DNA of 64,000 nt from Kordia sp. (GTDB lineage Bacteria; Bacteroidota; Bacteroidia; Flavobacteriales; Flavobacteriaceae): positions 227,549 to 291,548 of the forward strand of contig NZ_JAKVBC010000001.1 of NCBI RefSeq assembly GCF_022447245.1. Direction: 5' to 3'. Positions 1 through 7,747 of the stretch are shown here, in pieces (position 1 is the first letter of the stretch; each line of letters opens with the position of its first letter). Made by a program: the position numbers and the translations under genes. Under the pieces are notes generated by a model. It saw nothing but the letters and a program-made list of their open reading frames with translations. It was not told where the DNA came from and searched no databases.

Positions 1-80
1 TACTACGGCTTATTCTTGTAATAAAATAAAAAAAGCCTTTAATTTGAAGGTAGACCAAAACTTGAATCATTTGAAAAATT

Positions 81-1298
81 ATGAATAAGGAACTATTAGA
101 AAAAAAGTTAAAAGAAATTGACAAAACTATTAAATCAAAACACAAAGAAGAAACTCAAATTGGAGTATTAGCTGGACTTTCAGGAATCTCTTTATTTGAG
201 TTTTATTATTCTAAATATCTTGATATTGACGATCATGCCGATATAGGTGTAGAAATGCTCACTGATTGTATTGACAAAATCAACGAAGGATATAGTTATC
301 CTACATTTTGTACAGGTATTGCTGGTGCGGGTTGGGTTTTAGACCACTTAGAGCAAGAAGAGTTTATGGATGCTGATAATGACGATTTATTACCCGAATT
401 AGATCAATATATTCATACTTTTATGGTAACCGATATGAAAAATGGAAACTATGATTTTCTACATGGAGCTATCGGATATGCATTTTACTTCTTAAATCGT
501 TACAGAAACACTAAATCTGACGAATTAAAACAAAAATATGTAGGCTTTTTAGATGAGTTTTTAGGCTTATTAGAAGATCTTTCCGAAGATGCCGGAGATG
601 GCAAAATACGCTGGGAATCTGAATTGAGTATTGAAACCAAAGAAAGAGGTTACAACTTAAGTTTATCACACGGAATGTCTAGTATTGTTGGTATTTTAAC
701 AAAGCTACATGAGCACGATCCTTTTAAAGAGCGAGCTGAAGTAATGCTAAAAGGTGCCATCAAATATATCTTAAGTTTTAAAACAAAAAAAGAAGATCCG
801 TTTTCTATATTTCCTAGTTGGGTAACTGACAAAAAAGACGATGAAGAAGGACAAAGTCGTTTAGCTTGGTGTTATGGAGATTTAGGTGTTGCCATGCGTC
901 TTTGGTTTGCATCCAAAACATTAGTTGATGAAGAATTAGGAAAAACTGCCTTAGAGGTATTAAAACATTCTGCAAAAAGAACTGCGGTAGAAGACAGTTT
1001 GGTACGTGATGCGGGTGTTTGTCATGGTTCGTATGGAAATGCACAAATGTTCTACAGAATGTACAAAGAAACTGGTGCCCAAGAATTTAAAGATGCTTTT
1101 GAATTTTGGATTCAAGACGGGATTGACAGAGGTACATTTGAAGACGGATACGCTGGTTATAAGCAGTGGAAAGGAATGGACAAAAGTTGGGAGCCAGAAG
1201 TATCACTCCTAGAAGGAATTGCAGGAATTGGTTTAACGATTCTTGACTACTTAGCAGATTACGATACCAACTGGGATGAATGTTTAATGATAAGCTAA
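81..1298 (+). CDS. lanC: LanC-like lanthipeptide cyclase
   Basis: LanC-family zinc enzyme expected to add Cys thiols to dehydrated Ser/Thr in a class I lanthipeptide precursor, acting in the cytoplasm. The 405-aa length fits the family. The repeating alpha/alpha-barrel motifs are visible: GLSGIS near residue 32, HGAIG near 128, SHGMSS with His197, the zinc ligand Cys264 in AWCYGD, and the Cys314-His315 pair in VCHGSYG, ending with EGIAGIGLT. The ATG at 81 is the natural start; the stop overlaps the next ORF, so translation is probably coupled. It heads the lanC-lanB-lanB' operon, although the operon may begin upstream of the window. What is seen: motifs and zinc ligands. What is inferred: that its substrates are the precursors at 7047 and 7399. 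Confidence 0.93.
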   Translation: MNKELLEKKLKEIDKTIKSKHKEETQIGVLAGLSGISLFEFYYSKYLDIDDHADIGVEMLTDCIDKINEGYSYPTFCTGIAGAGWVLDHLEQEEFMDADNDDLLPELDQYIHTFMVTDMKNGNYDFLHGAIGYAFYFLNRYRNTKSDELKQKYVGFLDEFLGLLEDLSEDAGDGKIRWESELSIETKERGYNLSLSHGMSSIVGILTKLHEHDPFKERAEVMLKGAIKYILSFKTKKEDPFSIFPSWVTDKKDDEEGQSRLAWCYGDLGVAMRLWFASKTLVDEELGKTALEVLKHSAKRTAVEDSLVRDAGVCHGSYGNAQMFYRMYKETGAQEFKDAFEFWIQDGIDRGTFEDGYAGYKQWKGMDKSWEPEVSLLEGIAGIGLTILDYLADYDTNWDECLMIS

Positions 1299-3559
1299 CA
1301 ACAATGAGTAAAAACCCATATAAGAATTTTTCGAAATATATATTACGAACACCGCTTTTCTCTTTCACTTCTTATCAAGAATTGACAAAAAACAAAGAAA
1401 TCTCAGATGAAGATTTTAAAGTCGTATGTGAAAATCCTGTTGTGAGAGAAGCATTATTTTTAGCTTCACCATCTTTGTATGAAGAAATGAATCGTTGGCT
1501 TGCTGGCGAAATGGACGATGCTAAAAAAGAAGAAAAACTACGCTATTCTATCTTAAAATATATCTCCAGAATGTCTTCTAGGTGTACACCTTTTGGGCTT
1601 TTTGCAGGATGTTCGGTAGGAGAATTTGGAGAAGAAACAGATATTCAACTCAAAGGTTCTGCCCAAAACAAACGTCATACGCGATTAGATATGAACTATC
1701 TAGTAGCGCTTTCGCAAGATTTGGTAACCAACAAAAAAATTCGTGAGCAATTACTGTTCTTTCCAAACTCAAGTATTTATAAAGCCGGACCGCAACTGCG
1801 TTATATAGAATACAAATACTTTAACAGTAGAAGACATCACCATATTGTAGCGGTTGATGATACTGAATATTTAGCTGTTGTATTAGAGAAAGCATCACAT
1901 GGAGCAGCTTTGTCTGATTTGGCAAATTTATTAGTAGATGATGAAATTACAATTGAAGAAGCTACGGAATTCATAGAAGAGTTAGTATCAAGTCAGTTAC
2001 TAATTAGTGAGTTAGAACCATCGGTTTCTGGACCTGAGTTCTTAGAGCAAATTTGTTCAGTATTAGAACGTTTGCAAGGAGTTGAAGGTATTTTGGCTGC
2101 ATTAAAAGAAGCAGACAAAAAAATCAATGCAATTGATCAATCTATTGGAAACAATCCGAAAGTATACTTAGAACTCAGTGAATTTTTACAACAATTGGAA
2201 ACTGATTTTGAATTAAAGTTCATGTTCCAAACAGATATGGTATTACAAAATACCAAAAATGTATTGAGTTCTTCAGTTGTAGAAGATATTCAAAAAGGAT
2301 TTGCATTACTAAATCGTATGACATTTCCTCAAAATACAACAACGCTTACCAAGTTTAGAGATGCATTTCACGAACGTTTCGAAGAACGTGAAGTACCACT
2401 TTCTACAGCCTTAGACGTTGAAATTGGAATTGGTTATAAGCAAGATCAAGGAGCTGGAGATGTAAATCCGCTTGTTGACAATATTGTAATTCCAGGAAGA
2501 CAAGCAAAACATCCAATGATGGAAGTACGTTGGTCTTCTATCAACAGTTTCTTCCAAGATAAGTTGATTGAAGCGTTTAAGAATGACGATTATGTCATTA
2601 AAATTGACGAAAAAGATTTTAAAAACTACGACCTCAACTGGAACGATCTTCCAGATACTTTGTCATGTATGATTGAAATCTTGGAAGATGAAAACGGTGA
2701 ACACAAAATCAAATTTAGCGGTGGTGGTGGATCGAGTGCAGCAAACTTATTGGGTCGTTTTTGTCATGGTGATGAAGAACTATTTGCATATACACAAGAA
2801 ATGGTCGATATGGAAGCTGAGATGAACAAAGATAAAATCTTAGCCGAAATTGTGCATCTTCCAGAATCGAGAGTAGGAAACATTTTGATGCGTCCAGATT
2901 TACGCAAACACGAAATTCCATACTTGGCAAAATCGATCAAAGATGAAGAAGATCAATTGCCAATTGACGACTTAATGGTTTCTGTAAAAGGGATGAGTAA
3001 AGTATTACTACGTTCTAAAAAGAACAATAAGGAAGTTGTACCGCATTTAACGAATGCACACAACTATTCACACAATTCTTTACCAATTTATCACTTCTTA
3101 GCCGATATGCAAACGCAAGGTATTCGTAGTGGAGTTGGTTTCGGATTAGGTCCTTTTGCTAATGACTTCCCGTTTTTACCACGTGTAGAGTTCAACAACT
3201 TAATTTTCCATGATGCAACTTGGAACTTAAAGAAAAGTCATATTGAACCACTGTTAAAAAGTAAAAATGACAATGATAAATTAACAGAAGCGATACAAAC
3301 ATTGCGCGACAGTTTAAAAATTCCGCAATACGTTATGCTTGCTGATGGTGATAATGAATTGCTTGTAAACTTTGACAATCTTACCTCAGTACGTATGCTA
3401 CTGAATACCGTAAGCAAACGAGGTTCATTCAAACTTACGGAGTTCCTATTTAGCGAACGCGGTATTGTAAAAGAAGGAAGTGAATATTACACAAATCAAG
3501 TAGTAATTTCATTTTATAACGAACAAAAATTAACGCAAAGCAAGCAGAGCAATGAGTAA
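1280..3559 (+). CDS. lanB: Lantibiotic dehydratase, N-terminal (glutamylation) part of a split LanB
   Basis: A 759-aa protein matching the large N-terminal, tRNA-Glu-dependent glutamylation part of class I lantibiotic dehydratases. It starts with the typical FSKYILRTPLFSF block, followed by SRCTPFGLFAGCSVG near residue 98 and TRLDMNYL, both hallmarks of the Lant_dehydr_N family. The C-terminal elimination domain is not in this protein but in the next ORF, the split-LanB arrangement known from Bacteroidota pinensin clusters. Start codon 1280 overlaps lanC by 19 bases; an in-frame ATG at 1304 (MSKNPYKNF), just after the lanC stop, is equally plausible. The 3' end overlaps the next gene by 8 bases, which implies a single operon and a complex of the two halves. 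Confidence 0.93.
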   Translation: MFNDKLTTMSKNPYKNFSKYILRTPLFSFTSYQELTKNKEISDEDFKVVCENPVVREALFLASPSLYEEMNRWLAGEMDDAKKEEKLRYSILKYISRMSSRCTPFGLFAGCSVGEFGEETDIQLKGSAQNKRHTRLDMNYLVALSQDLVTNKKIREQLLFFPNSSIYKAGPQLRYIEYKYFNSRRHHHIVAVDDTEYLAVVLEKASHGAALSDLANLLVDDEITIEEATEFIEELVSSQLLISELEPSVSGPEFLEQICSVLERLQGVEGILAALKEADKKINAIDQSIGNNPKVYLELSEFLQQLETDFELKFMFQTDMVLQNTKNVLSSSVVEDIQKGFALLNRMTFPQNTTTLTKFRDAFHERFEEREVPLSTALDVEIGIGYKQDQGAGDVNPLVDNIVIPGRQAKHPMMEVRWSSINSFFQDKLIEAFKNDDYVIKIDEKDFKNYDLNWNDLPDTLSCMIEILEDENGEHKIKFSGGGGSSAANLLGRFCHGDEELFAYTQEMVDMEAEMNKDKILAEIVHLPESRVGNILMRPDLRKHEIPYLAKSIKDEEDQLPIDDLMVSVKGMSKVLLRSKKNNKEVVPHLTNAHNYSHNSLPIYHFLADMQTQGIRSGVGFGLGPFANDFPFLPRVEFNNLIFHDATWNLKKSHIEPLLKSKNDNDKLTEAIQTLRDSLKIPQYVMLADGDNELLVNFDNLTSVRMLLNTVSKRGSFKLTEFLFSERGIVKEGSEYYTNQVVISFYNEQKLTQSKQSNE

Positions 3560-4460
3560 CAACATACAAAGAAATTTTATCCTAGGAGACAGTTGGCTGT
3601 ATTACAAAATTTATACCGGACCAAAAACCTGTGATGCTGTGTTAACGGAAATTATAAAGCCTGTTGCAGAGCAATTAATTGAACATGGAATTATTGATAA
3701 ATGGTTTTTTATCAGATATGCCGATCCAAAACACCATGTACGTGTTCGTTTCCATTATACACGTCCAGAAAATGTTGGATTTATCATTAACGGATTGTAT
3801 CCAAAGTTTAAAGAGTTTATCGATCAAGATTTAATTTACAAGATTCAAATTGACACCTATCAGCGTGAAATAGAACGTTATGGAGCCAATACTATGGAAT
3901 TGGCTGAAGCTATGTTTTATCACGACAGTAAAATGATTGTGGACTTTGTTGATATGATTGAAGGTGACGAAGGTGAAGAATTGCGTTGGTTATTCTCTAT
4001 CAGAGCCATGGACTCTCATTTAACTAGTTACGGCTATACCGATGCTGAAAAACTTGTCATTATGGAGCGTTTAAAGACTGGATTTGGAAACGAATTTGGA
4101 ATGGGACGACCATTAAAAAAGCAATTGGACGATAAATTTAGAGCTGAACGTAAAAAAATTGAAGAATTCATGGTATTCACCGCGGAGGAAAACCCTGATT
4201 ATGCTCCAATTTTAGATGTGCTAAAACAAAAAGAAGACGGAATTGCCGAAATAGCAGCAGCCATTATCAAACACAAAGACGACGAGACACTCATGATGCC
4301 TATTAATGACCTCATGGGAAGTTATTTACACATGTTGATGAATCGTTTATTCAAGTCAAAAAACCGTATTCATGAAATGGTGTGTTACGATTTCTTATAT
4401 CGTTACTACAAATCAATGATTGCGCGTAAAAAGCACATGAATAAAAACAAGAAGAAGTAA
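3552..4460 (+). CDS. Thiopeptide-type biosynthesis protein, elimination half of split LanB
   Basis: A 302-aa protein of the SpaB C-terminal / thiopeptide-type bacteriocin biosynthesis family (Lant_dehydr_C). It is expected to remove glutamate from glutamylated Ser/Thr to give dehydroamino acids. The diagnostic N-terminal pattern is present: SWLYYKIYTGPKTCD, then WFFIRYADPKHHVRVRFHY near residues 50-70, and TYQREIERYG near 103 followed by AEAMFYHDS. It overlaps the 3' end of the larger dehydratase gene by 8 bases, so the two are translationally coupled and probably function as one enzyme. The C-terminus is very Lys-rich. No truncation is seen. Class I lanthipeptide versus another dehydrated RiPP is decided by the LanC gene upstream. 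Confidence 0.92.
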   Translation: MSNNIQRNFILGDSWLYYKIYTGPKTCDAVLTEIIKPVAEQLIEHGIIDKWFFIRYADPKHHVRVRFHYTRPENVGFIINGLYPKFKEFIDQDLIYKIQIDTYQREIERYGANTMELAEAMFYHDSKMIVDFVDMIEGDEGEELRWLFSIRAMDSHLTSYGYTDAEKLVIMERLKTGFGNEFGMGRPLKKQLDDKFRAERKKIEEFMVFTAEENPDYAPILDVLKQKEDGIAEIAAAIIKHKDDETLMMPINDLMGSYLHMLMNRLFKSKNRIHEMVCYDFLYRYYKSMIARKKHMNKNKKK

Positions 4461-4545
4461 CAGTATTAACAAATAATTATCAAGCAGATAATAATAATGT
4501 TTTAGATTTAAATCATAATACATATTCATTTAAACCTTATGCATT

Positions 4546-4679
4546 ATGAAAAAACAAAATGCAAAACTCCTTTTAGCTAAAAAAGTAAGTTCTATTGTAA
4601 AAAAGAAGCTATTAAAGGAGGATTACATCCAAGTAATGGAACCAATCCTTCTATTACTGAATCAAAAGATAATCGTTAA
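4546..4679 (+). pseudogene. Frameshifted GG-leader RiPP precursor (slippery A AAA AAG)
   Basis: From the ATG at 4546 the frame begins MKKQNAKLLLAKKVSSIVKK, closely resembling the leaders at 7047 and 7399, but then runs into a nonsense-like tail ending at TAG 4708-4710. Moving back one base at 4605 gives EAIKGG and an 18-residue core, LHPSNGTNPSITESKDNR, ending at TAA 4677-4679; together a normal 44-aa GG-leader precursor. The shift point is A AAA AAG at 4599-4605, correctly phased as a -1 slippery heptamer. Three explanations fit: one A lost from an A-run (7 to 6), sequencing error, or programmed -1 frameshifting/transcriptional slippage. The core has five Ser/Thr and no Cys, so no lanthionine could form within it. 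It lies 85 bp after the dehydratase operon. Confidence 0.7.
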
Positions 4680-4697
4680 TTTCAATCACATATTCGC

Positions 4698-4730
4698 AAA
4701 AAAAGTCTAGCAATCAGCTAGGCTTTTTTT
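4698..4730 (+). terminator. Intrinsic terminator of the lanC-lanB-precursor operon
   Basis: Stem AGTCTAGC (4704-4711), loop AATCA, complementary GCTAGGCT (4717-4724, one G-T pair), then a T-run to 4730. The A-run before the stem pairs with the T-run, so it could act in both directions. It closes the lanthipeptide enzyme operon. Confidence 0.8.
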
Positions 4731-4837
4731 ATGATAAGTTATTGGTCATCAGAGAATCAACTTTCACCATTCTTATTTTTTTTCTCCACATAAAACTGTT
4801 ATTATTGTAACGATTGACTGCCACTAATTTTCAATAT

Positions 4838-6535
4838 ATGCACTTACAAAAATCATTTTTTATTGTTAGTTGTTTCCTTTTTCTCTGTTTGCTTTCACTG
4901 AATGCACAAACCGATTCACTTCAAGGAAAATCGTATGAGGAATTGATTAAGTTATATGAAAGTACATTATTTAAAAATCCATATAATGCTAGAACCTATG
5001 CTTATGCAGCTAATAAACTTGCAGAAAAAGAACGTAATCTTCAAAAATTAGGTTGGTCAACATTTCATATTGCGTATGCAAATAGCTTCATTCCATCATA
5101 TGAAGAAGCAATGGAAGGAATTGAAAAATCAATAATCATAGCTGAGAAAATAGATGATAACTTTCTTTTATTCAAAAATCATAATCTTAAAGGAAATGTA
5201 CTCTCAGAAACCGATAAAGAGTTTAAAGCCTTAGATGAATATAAAATTGCTAAAAAATATGCTGATTTAACAGGTGATCCGTTAAACAAAATAGTTGTAG
5301 CAGTGAATGTAGCGTACATAAAAAAAATTCACAAAGACCATAAGGAAGCTATAAAAATTTATAAAGAAAATCTAAACATACTTGATAAATTAAAAACTTC
5401 CAACCCAAAAAAAGACACTTACAAGAAGCAGATACTCTTCAATCTTTCGGACTGTTATTTACGAATCAAGAAGCCCACAATAGCCAATGAATACAACGAC
5501 TTAGCTTTGAGTATATGTAGTGATAAAGAGGCTCCTGTTTTATTTAATTCATTGTTGATGAACAAAGCAATTGCCCATTTTCAAAAAAAAGAATATGATT
5601 CTTCAATGGTTATCGCTAAAAAAGTAATAGCCTATTTTTCAAGTATTCATCAAGAAGAAAGATTAATGATTCCTTATTTCTATCTAGGAAGAAATTATTT
5701 TAAAAAGGAAAAATTCAAAGAGGCAATTCGTTTTTTAGAAAAAGCAAATGATATCATAAGAAAGAATAAAATTGCATATAGTGATCAAAAGGATGGATAT
5801 GAAATACTATATGAAAGCTACAATAAACTTGGAGATTCTATAAAGGCTGTTAAATATTTAAATATTTACTTAAAATTAGACAAAAAAGCGGATAGTATAA
5901 ACATAGACTTAAACAATAAGATTCATAATGAAATTGATATTGTTCCTCTACAAGAGGAAATTGATTCTTTAGGATCTTATACCAACTATTTATACGGAGC
6001 TTCTATCCTTTTATTACTTGTTTTGATTGGATTTGTTGTTTGGTTCAAACTAAAGCAAAAACAAAATAAAGTTCGTTTCCAAGAATTATTAGTCACCATT
6101 GAACTTCTAGAACAAGATAAAAAAAATACAACTCCTGAGGTTGTTGTAAAAGAAGCTTCAAGTACAGTTACAGATGAAAATGCATTGCAAATCTTAAAAA
6201 ATTTAGCAGTGTTTGAAGAAAAAGAATTATACTTAAGACAAGATTGTAACTTAGCTTATGTCGCTAAAAAATTAAAAACAAACACTACGTATTTATCAAA
6301 TGTAATCAATACGTATAAAGAGAAATCATTTAAATCCTACCTTTCTGAATTGCGAATCAATGCCGCTTTGATTAAACTCAAAAATGATGAAAAATTACGC
6401 TCGTATACCATCAAAGCCATTGCCGAAGAATTTGGTTTTAAGCGTTCTGAAACCTTTTCCAGAGCTTTTAAAACACAGACAAATATGTATCCTTCAAACT
6501 ATATCAAAAATATTGACAATCATATAGATACATAA
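4838..6535 (+). CDS. Membrane-anchored TPR / AraC-type transcriptional regulator (copy 1)
   Basis: A 565-aa one-component regulator. Residues 1-25 (MHLQKSFFIVSCFLFLCLLS..NAQT) form a signal peptide or anchor, followed by about 340 residues of helical TPR repeats, one transmembrane segment near 384-403 (YGASILLLLVLIGFVVWF), a Lys/Gln-rich linker, and an AraC/XylS two-helix-turn-helix domain from about 447 to the end (YLSNVINTY..., LRSYTIKAIAEEFGF). The layout places the TPR sensor in the periplasm and the DNA-binding domain in the cytoplasm. The start was moved from an upstream TTG (4814) to the ATG at 4838 because the signal sequence begins there. A close paralogue lies at 59314, also followed by a palindrome and a GG-leader peptide gene. 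Control of peptide genes is inferred from this context. Confidence 0.9.
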   Translation: MHLQKSFFIVSCFLFLCLLSLNAQTDSLQGKSYEELIKLYESTLFKNPYNARTYAYAANKLAEKERNLQKLGWSTFHIAYANSFIPSYEEAMEGIEKSIIIAEKIDDNFLLFKNHNLKGNVLSETDKEFKALDEYKIAKKYADLTGDPLNKIVVAVNVAYIKKIHKDHKEAIKIYKENLNILDKLKTSNPKKDTYKKQILFNLSDCYLRIKKPTIANEYNDLALSICSDKEAPVLFNSLLMNKAIAHFQKKEYDSSMVIAKKVIAYFSSIHQEERLMIPYFYLGRNYFKKEKFKEAIRFLEKANDIIRKNKIAYSDQKDGYEILYESYNKLGDSIKAVKYLNIYLKLDKKADSINIDLNNKIHNEIDIVPLQEEIDSLGSYTNYLYGASILLLLVLIGFVVWFKLKQKQNKVRFQELLVTIELLEQDKKNTTPEVVVKEASSTVTDENALQILKNLAVFEEKELYLRQDCNLAYVAKKLKTNTTYLSNVINTYKEKSFKSYLSELRINAALIKLKNDEKLRSYTIKAIAEEFGFKRSETFSRAFKTQTNMYPSNYIKNIDNHIDT

Positions 6536-6557
6536 GTGACATTTTATAAAACATCAC
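6536..6557. promoter_or_regulatory. Palindromic operator candidate before the 6622 peptide gene
   Basis: A 22-bp near-palindrome starting directly after the regulator stop codon: GTGA at the left, a perfect TTTTATAAAA centre and ATCAC at the right. The same design recurs at 61162-61181 (GTGATATTTATAAATATCAC), also just downstream of the paralogous regulator. The distance from the site to the next peptide start is 64 bp here and 66 bp there. Probably the binding site of the adjacent TPR/AraC regulators; binding is inference. Confidence 0.6.
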
Positions 6558-6621
6558 CATAAGTCTTCAATATATTAATGTTTTTTTTAGATATTACAAT
6601 TGTTAACTAAACAGATATGAT

Positions 6622-6867
6622 ATGAAAATGCTAAAATTAAGAAAAGTAAAAATCTCTAGAGTAACAAACCCATATTTGATTACAGGAGGCGGACATCAGC
6701 AAGCTCAAGGTAATTCAGATAAAAATACTAATACTGTGACGCTTGGAGATTGTCGACATACATATGATGACAAAGATCAAGCCTGTCAAGAACATACTAA
6801 CTATACTGGAACAGTAGGAAGAACTGGTGCTCCAGCTTCAGGAAGCCAAACTGAAAATGATCATTAA
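6622..6867 (+). CDS. GG-leader secreted peptide / RiPP precursor
   Basis: An 81-aa peptide with a basic leader (KMLKLRKVKISRVTNPYLITGGG, residues 2-24) ending in GGG, the usual C39-peptidase cleavage context, then a hydrophilic 57-residue core rich in Thr, Asn, Gln and Asp with only two Cys and the motifs NTNTVTLGDC and TNYTGTVGRTGA. It lies 64 bp after the palindrome that follows the TPR/AraC regulator and has its own terminator. The leader differs from the KLGLNKL type at 7047 and 7399, so it may be a signal or target of the regulator rather than a lanthipeptide. The ATG at 6628 (MLKLRK) is an alternative start. No family name is recognised. Confidence 0.75.
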   Translation: MKMLKLRKVKISRVTNPYLITGGGHQQAQGNSDKNTNTVTLGDCRHTYDDKDQACQEHTNYTGTVGRTGAPASGSQTENDH

Positions 6868-6905
6868 GTCTAAATATTCATAAGACAACCTAGCTAATTA
6901 TTTAC

Positions 6906-6940
6906 GAGCCTTCATTATATAAAATGGAGGCTCATTTTTT
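6906..6940 (+). terminator. Intrinsic terminator after the 6622 peptide gene
   Basis: Inverted repeat GAGCCTTCATT / AATGGAGGCTC (one mismatch) around a short loop, followed by a run of six T. It separates the 6622 peptide gene from the lanthipeptide precursors. The palindrome TGTTAATTAACA follows at 6940-6951 with no assigned role. Confidence 0.8.
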
Positions 6941-7046
6941 GTTAATTAACAGTCTAACTATATGATTTCTATGCTACGTTCGTTATCTTTATAATGAATT
7001 TCCCAAAAACCTAATGGTGTATTTTTTACTAATTAAAAATTAAGTC

Positions 7047-7316
7047 GTGAAAAAACACAAATTAGGACTCAACAAATTGGCTCTATCCAAGTCAAAAATC
7101 GCTGAATTAAATCGTGAAAACGCAAAAGGTGGCTGTAACACTGCTTCTACCAATCCTTTTTGCATTGCAACAGGATATTATGATGAAACCTGTGATGTGA
7201 CTGCTTTATGTAATACTGCAAATCATTGCGGTGCTAGTAATGCTTGCCCGCCAGCTACTGCAAATTGTAACCCAAACCAAACCGTACAATTTTTTACATG
7301 TATTGAATCCTGTTAA
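7047..7316 (+). CDS. lanA1: Class I lanthipeptide precursor, nine Cys
   Basis: An 89-aa precursor with a GTG start; there is no in-frame ATG near the leader. Leader residues 1-29 (MKKHKLGLNKLALSKSKIAE... ending KGG) carry the Lys/Leu-rich pattern of flavobacterial class I lanthipeptides and a GG cleavage site. The core has nine Cys (residues 30, 39, 49, 55, 61, 67, 74, 85, 89) and more than ten Ser/Thr, so many (methyl)lanthionine rings are possible. The first core residue is Cys and the last is Cys. Expected to be modified by the split dehydratase and cyclase at 81-4460 and exported with leader cleavage by the C39 transporter at 9105. The gene symbol is generic. Confidence 0.88.
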   Translation: MKKHKLGLNKLALSKSKIAELNRENAKGGCNTASTNPFCIATGYYDETCDVTALCNTANHCGASNACPPATANCNPNQTVQFFTCIESC

Positions 7317-7398
7317 ACAAAAAAATTAAGAGCATTCTAGTATAGTATATTCCCTTTTGATAAAACTGTATTTATTCATTAACCATAAAATTTTAATC

Positions 7399-7656
7399 AT
7401 GAAAAAACAAAAATTAGGATTAAACAAATTAAGTTTGACAAAATCAAGAATTGCTGAATTAAACAAGTTTAGTGCTACAGGTGGAACAGGAAGAGAATCT
7501 ACAGCGCCTCAATGTATTTTTACAGGTCCTTTAACAGGATGCGTTGTTTCAGCCAATTGTCAAGGTGGCACAAATGATTGTGGTACAAATAATTGCGGCA
7601 CAAACGATCCAACATGTAATACACAAGCTATTTTGTCTTGTTTATTTGCTTGCTAA
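7399..7656 (+). CDS. lanA2: Class I lanthipeptide precursor with GTN-Cys repeats
   Basis: An 85-aa precursor starting at ATG 7399; a TTG-started longer frame from 7357 adds an unlikely hydrophobic extension. The leader (MKKQKLGLNKLSLTKSRIAE... ending ATGG at residue 29) is nearly the same as that at 7047. The core contains eight Cys and a short tandem repeat of GTN(D/N)C units (GTNDCGTNNCGTNDPTC), which would give a series of similar small rings. The core ends in Cys like its neighbour. Both precursors share leader and operon position but their cores differ in sequence, as in two-component or diversified lanthipeptides. A terminator follows. Confidence 0.88.
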   Translation: MKKQKLGLNKLSLTKSRIAELNKFSATGGTGRESTAPQCIFTGPLTGCVVSANCQGGTNDCGTNNCGTNDPTCNTQAILSCLFAC

Positions 7657-7676
7657 GGAACGAAAAATGCAAAACA

Positions 7677-7709
7677 AAAGCCTCAAAGTGTCCATCTTTG
7701 AGGCTTTTT
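7677..7709. terminator. Bidirectional terminator between precursor genes and exporter operon
   Basis: Perfect 12-bp stem AAAGCCTCAAAG / CTTTGAGGCTTT with a 7-base loop, flanked by A and T runs. It separates the plus-strand precursor genes from the convergent HlyD/ABC operon. Confidence 0.9.
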
Positions 7710-7747
7710 ATATATGGTAATCATGAAAAAAATGTTAATGTATACTT

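Noticed and set aside
1..80. Possible end of an upstream gene (YYGLFL, stop 19-21)
   Set aside because: Six codons cannot be distinguished from chance; no evidence beyond the open frame.
4814..4837. TTG start for regulator 1
   Set aside because: It adds eight residues before a good signal peptide that begins at ATG 4838.
6940..6951. Palindrome TGTTAATTAACA as operator
   Set aside because: Short, AT-rich, no second copy; chance cannot be excluded.
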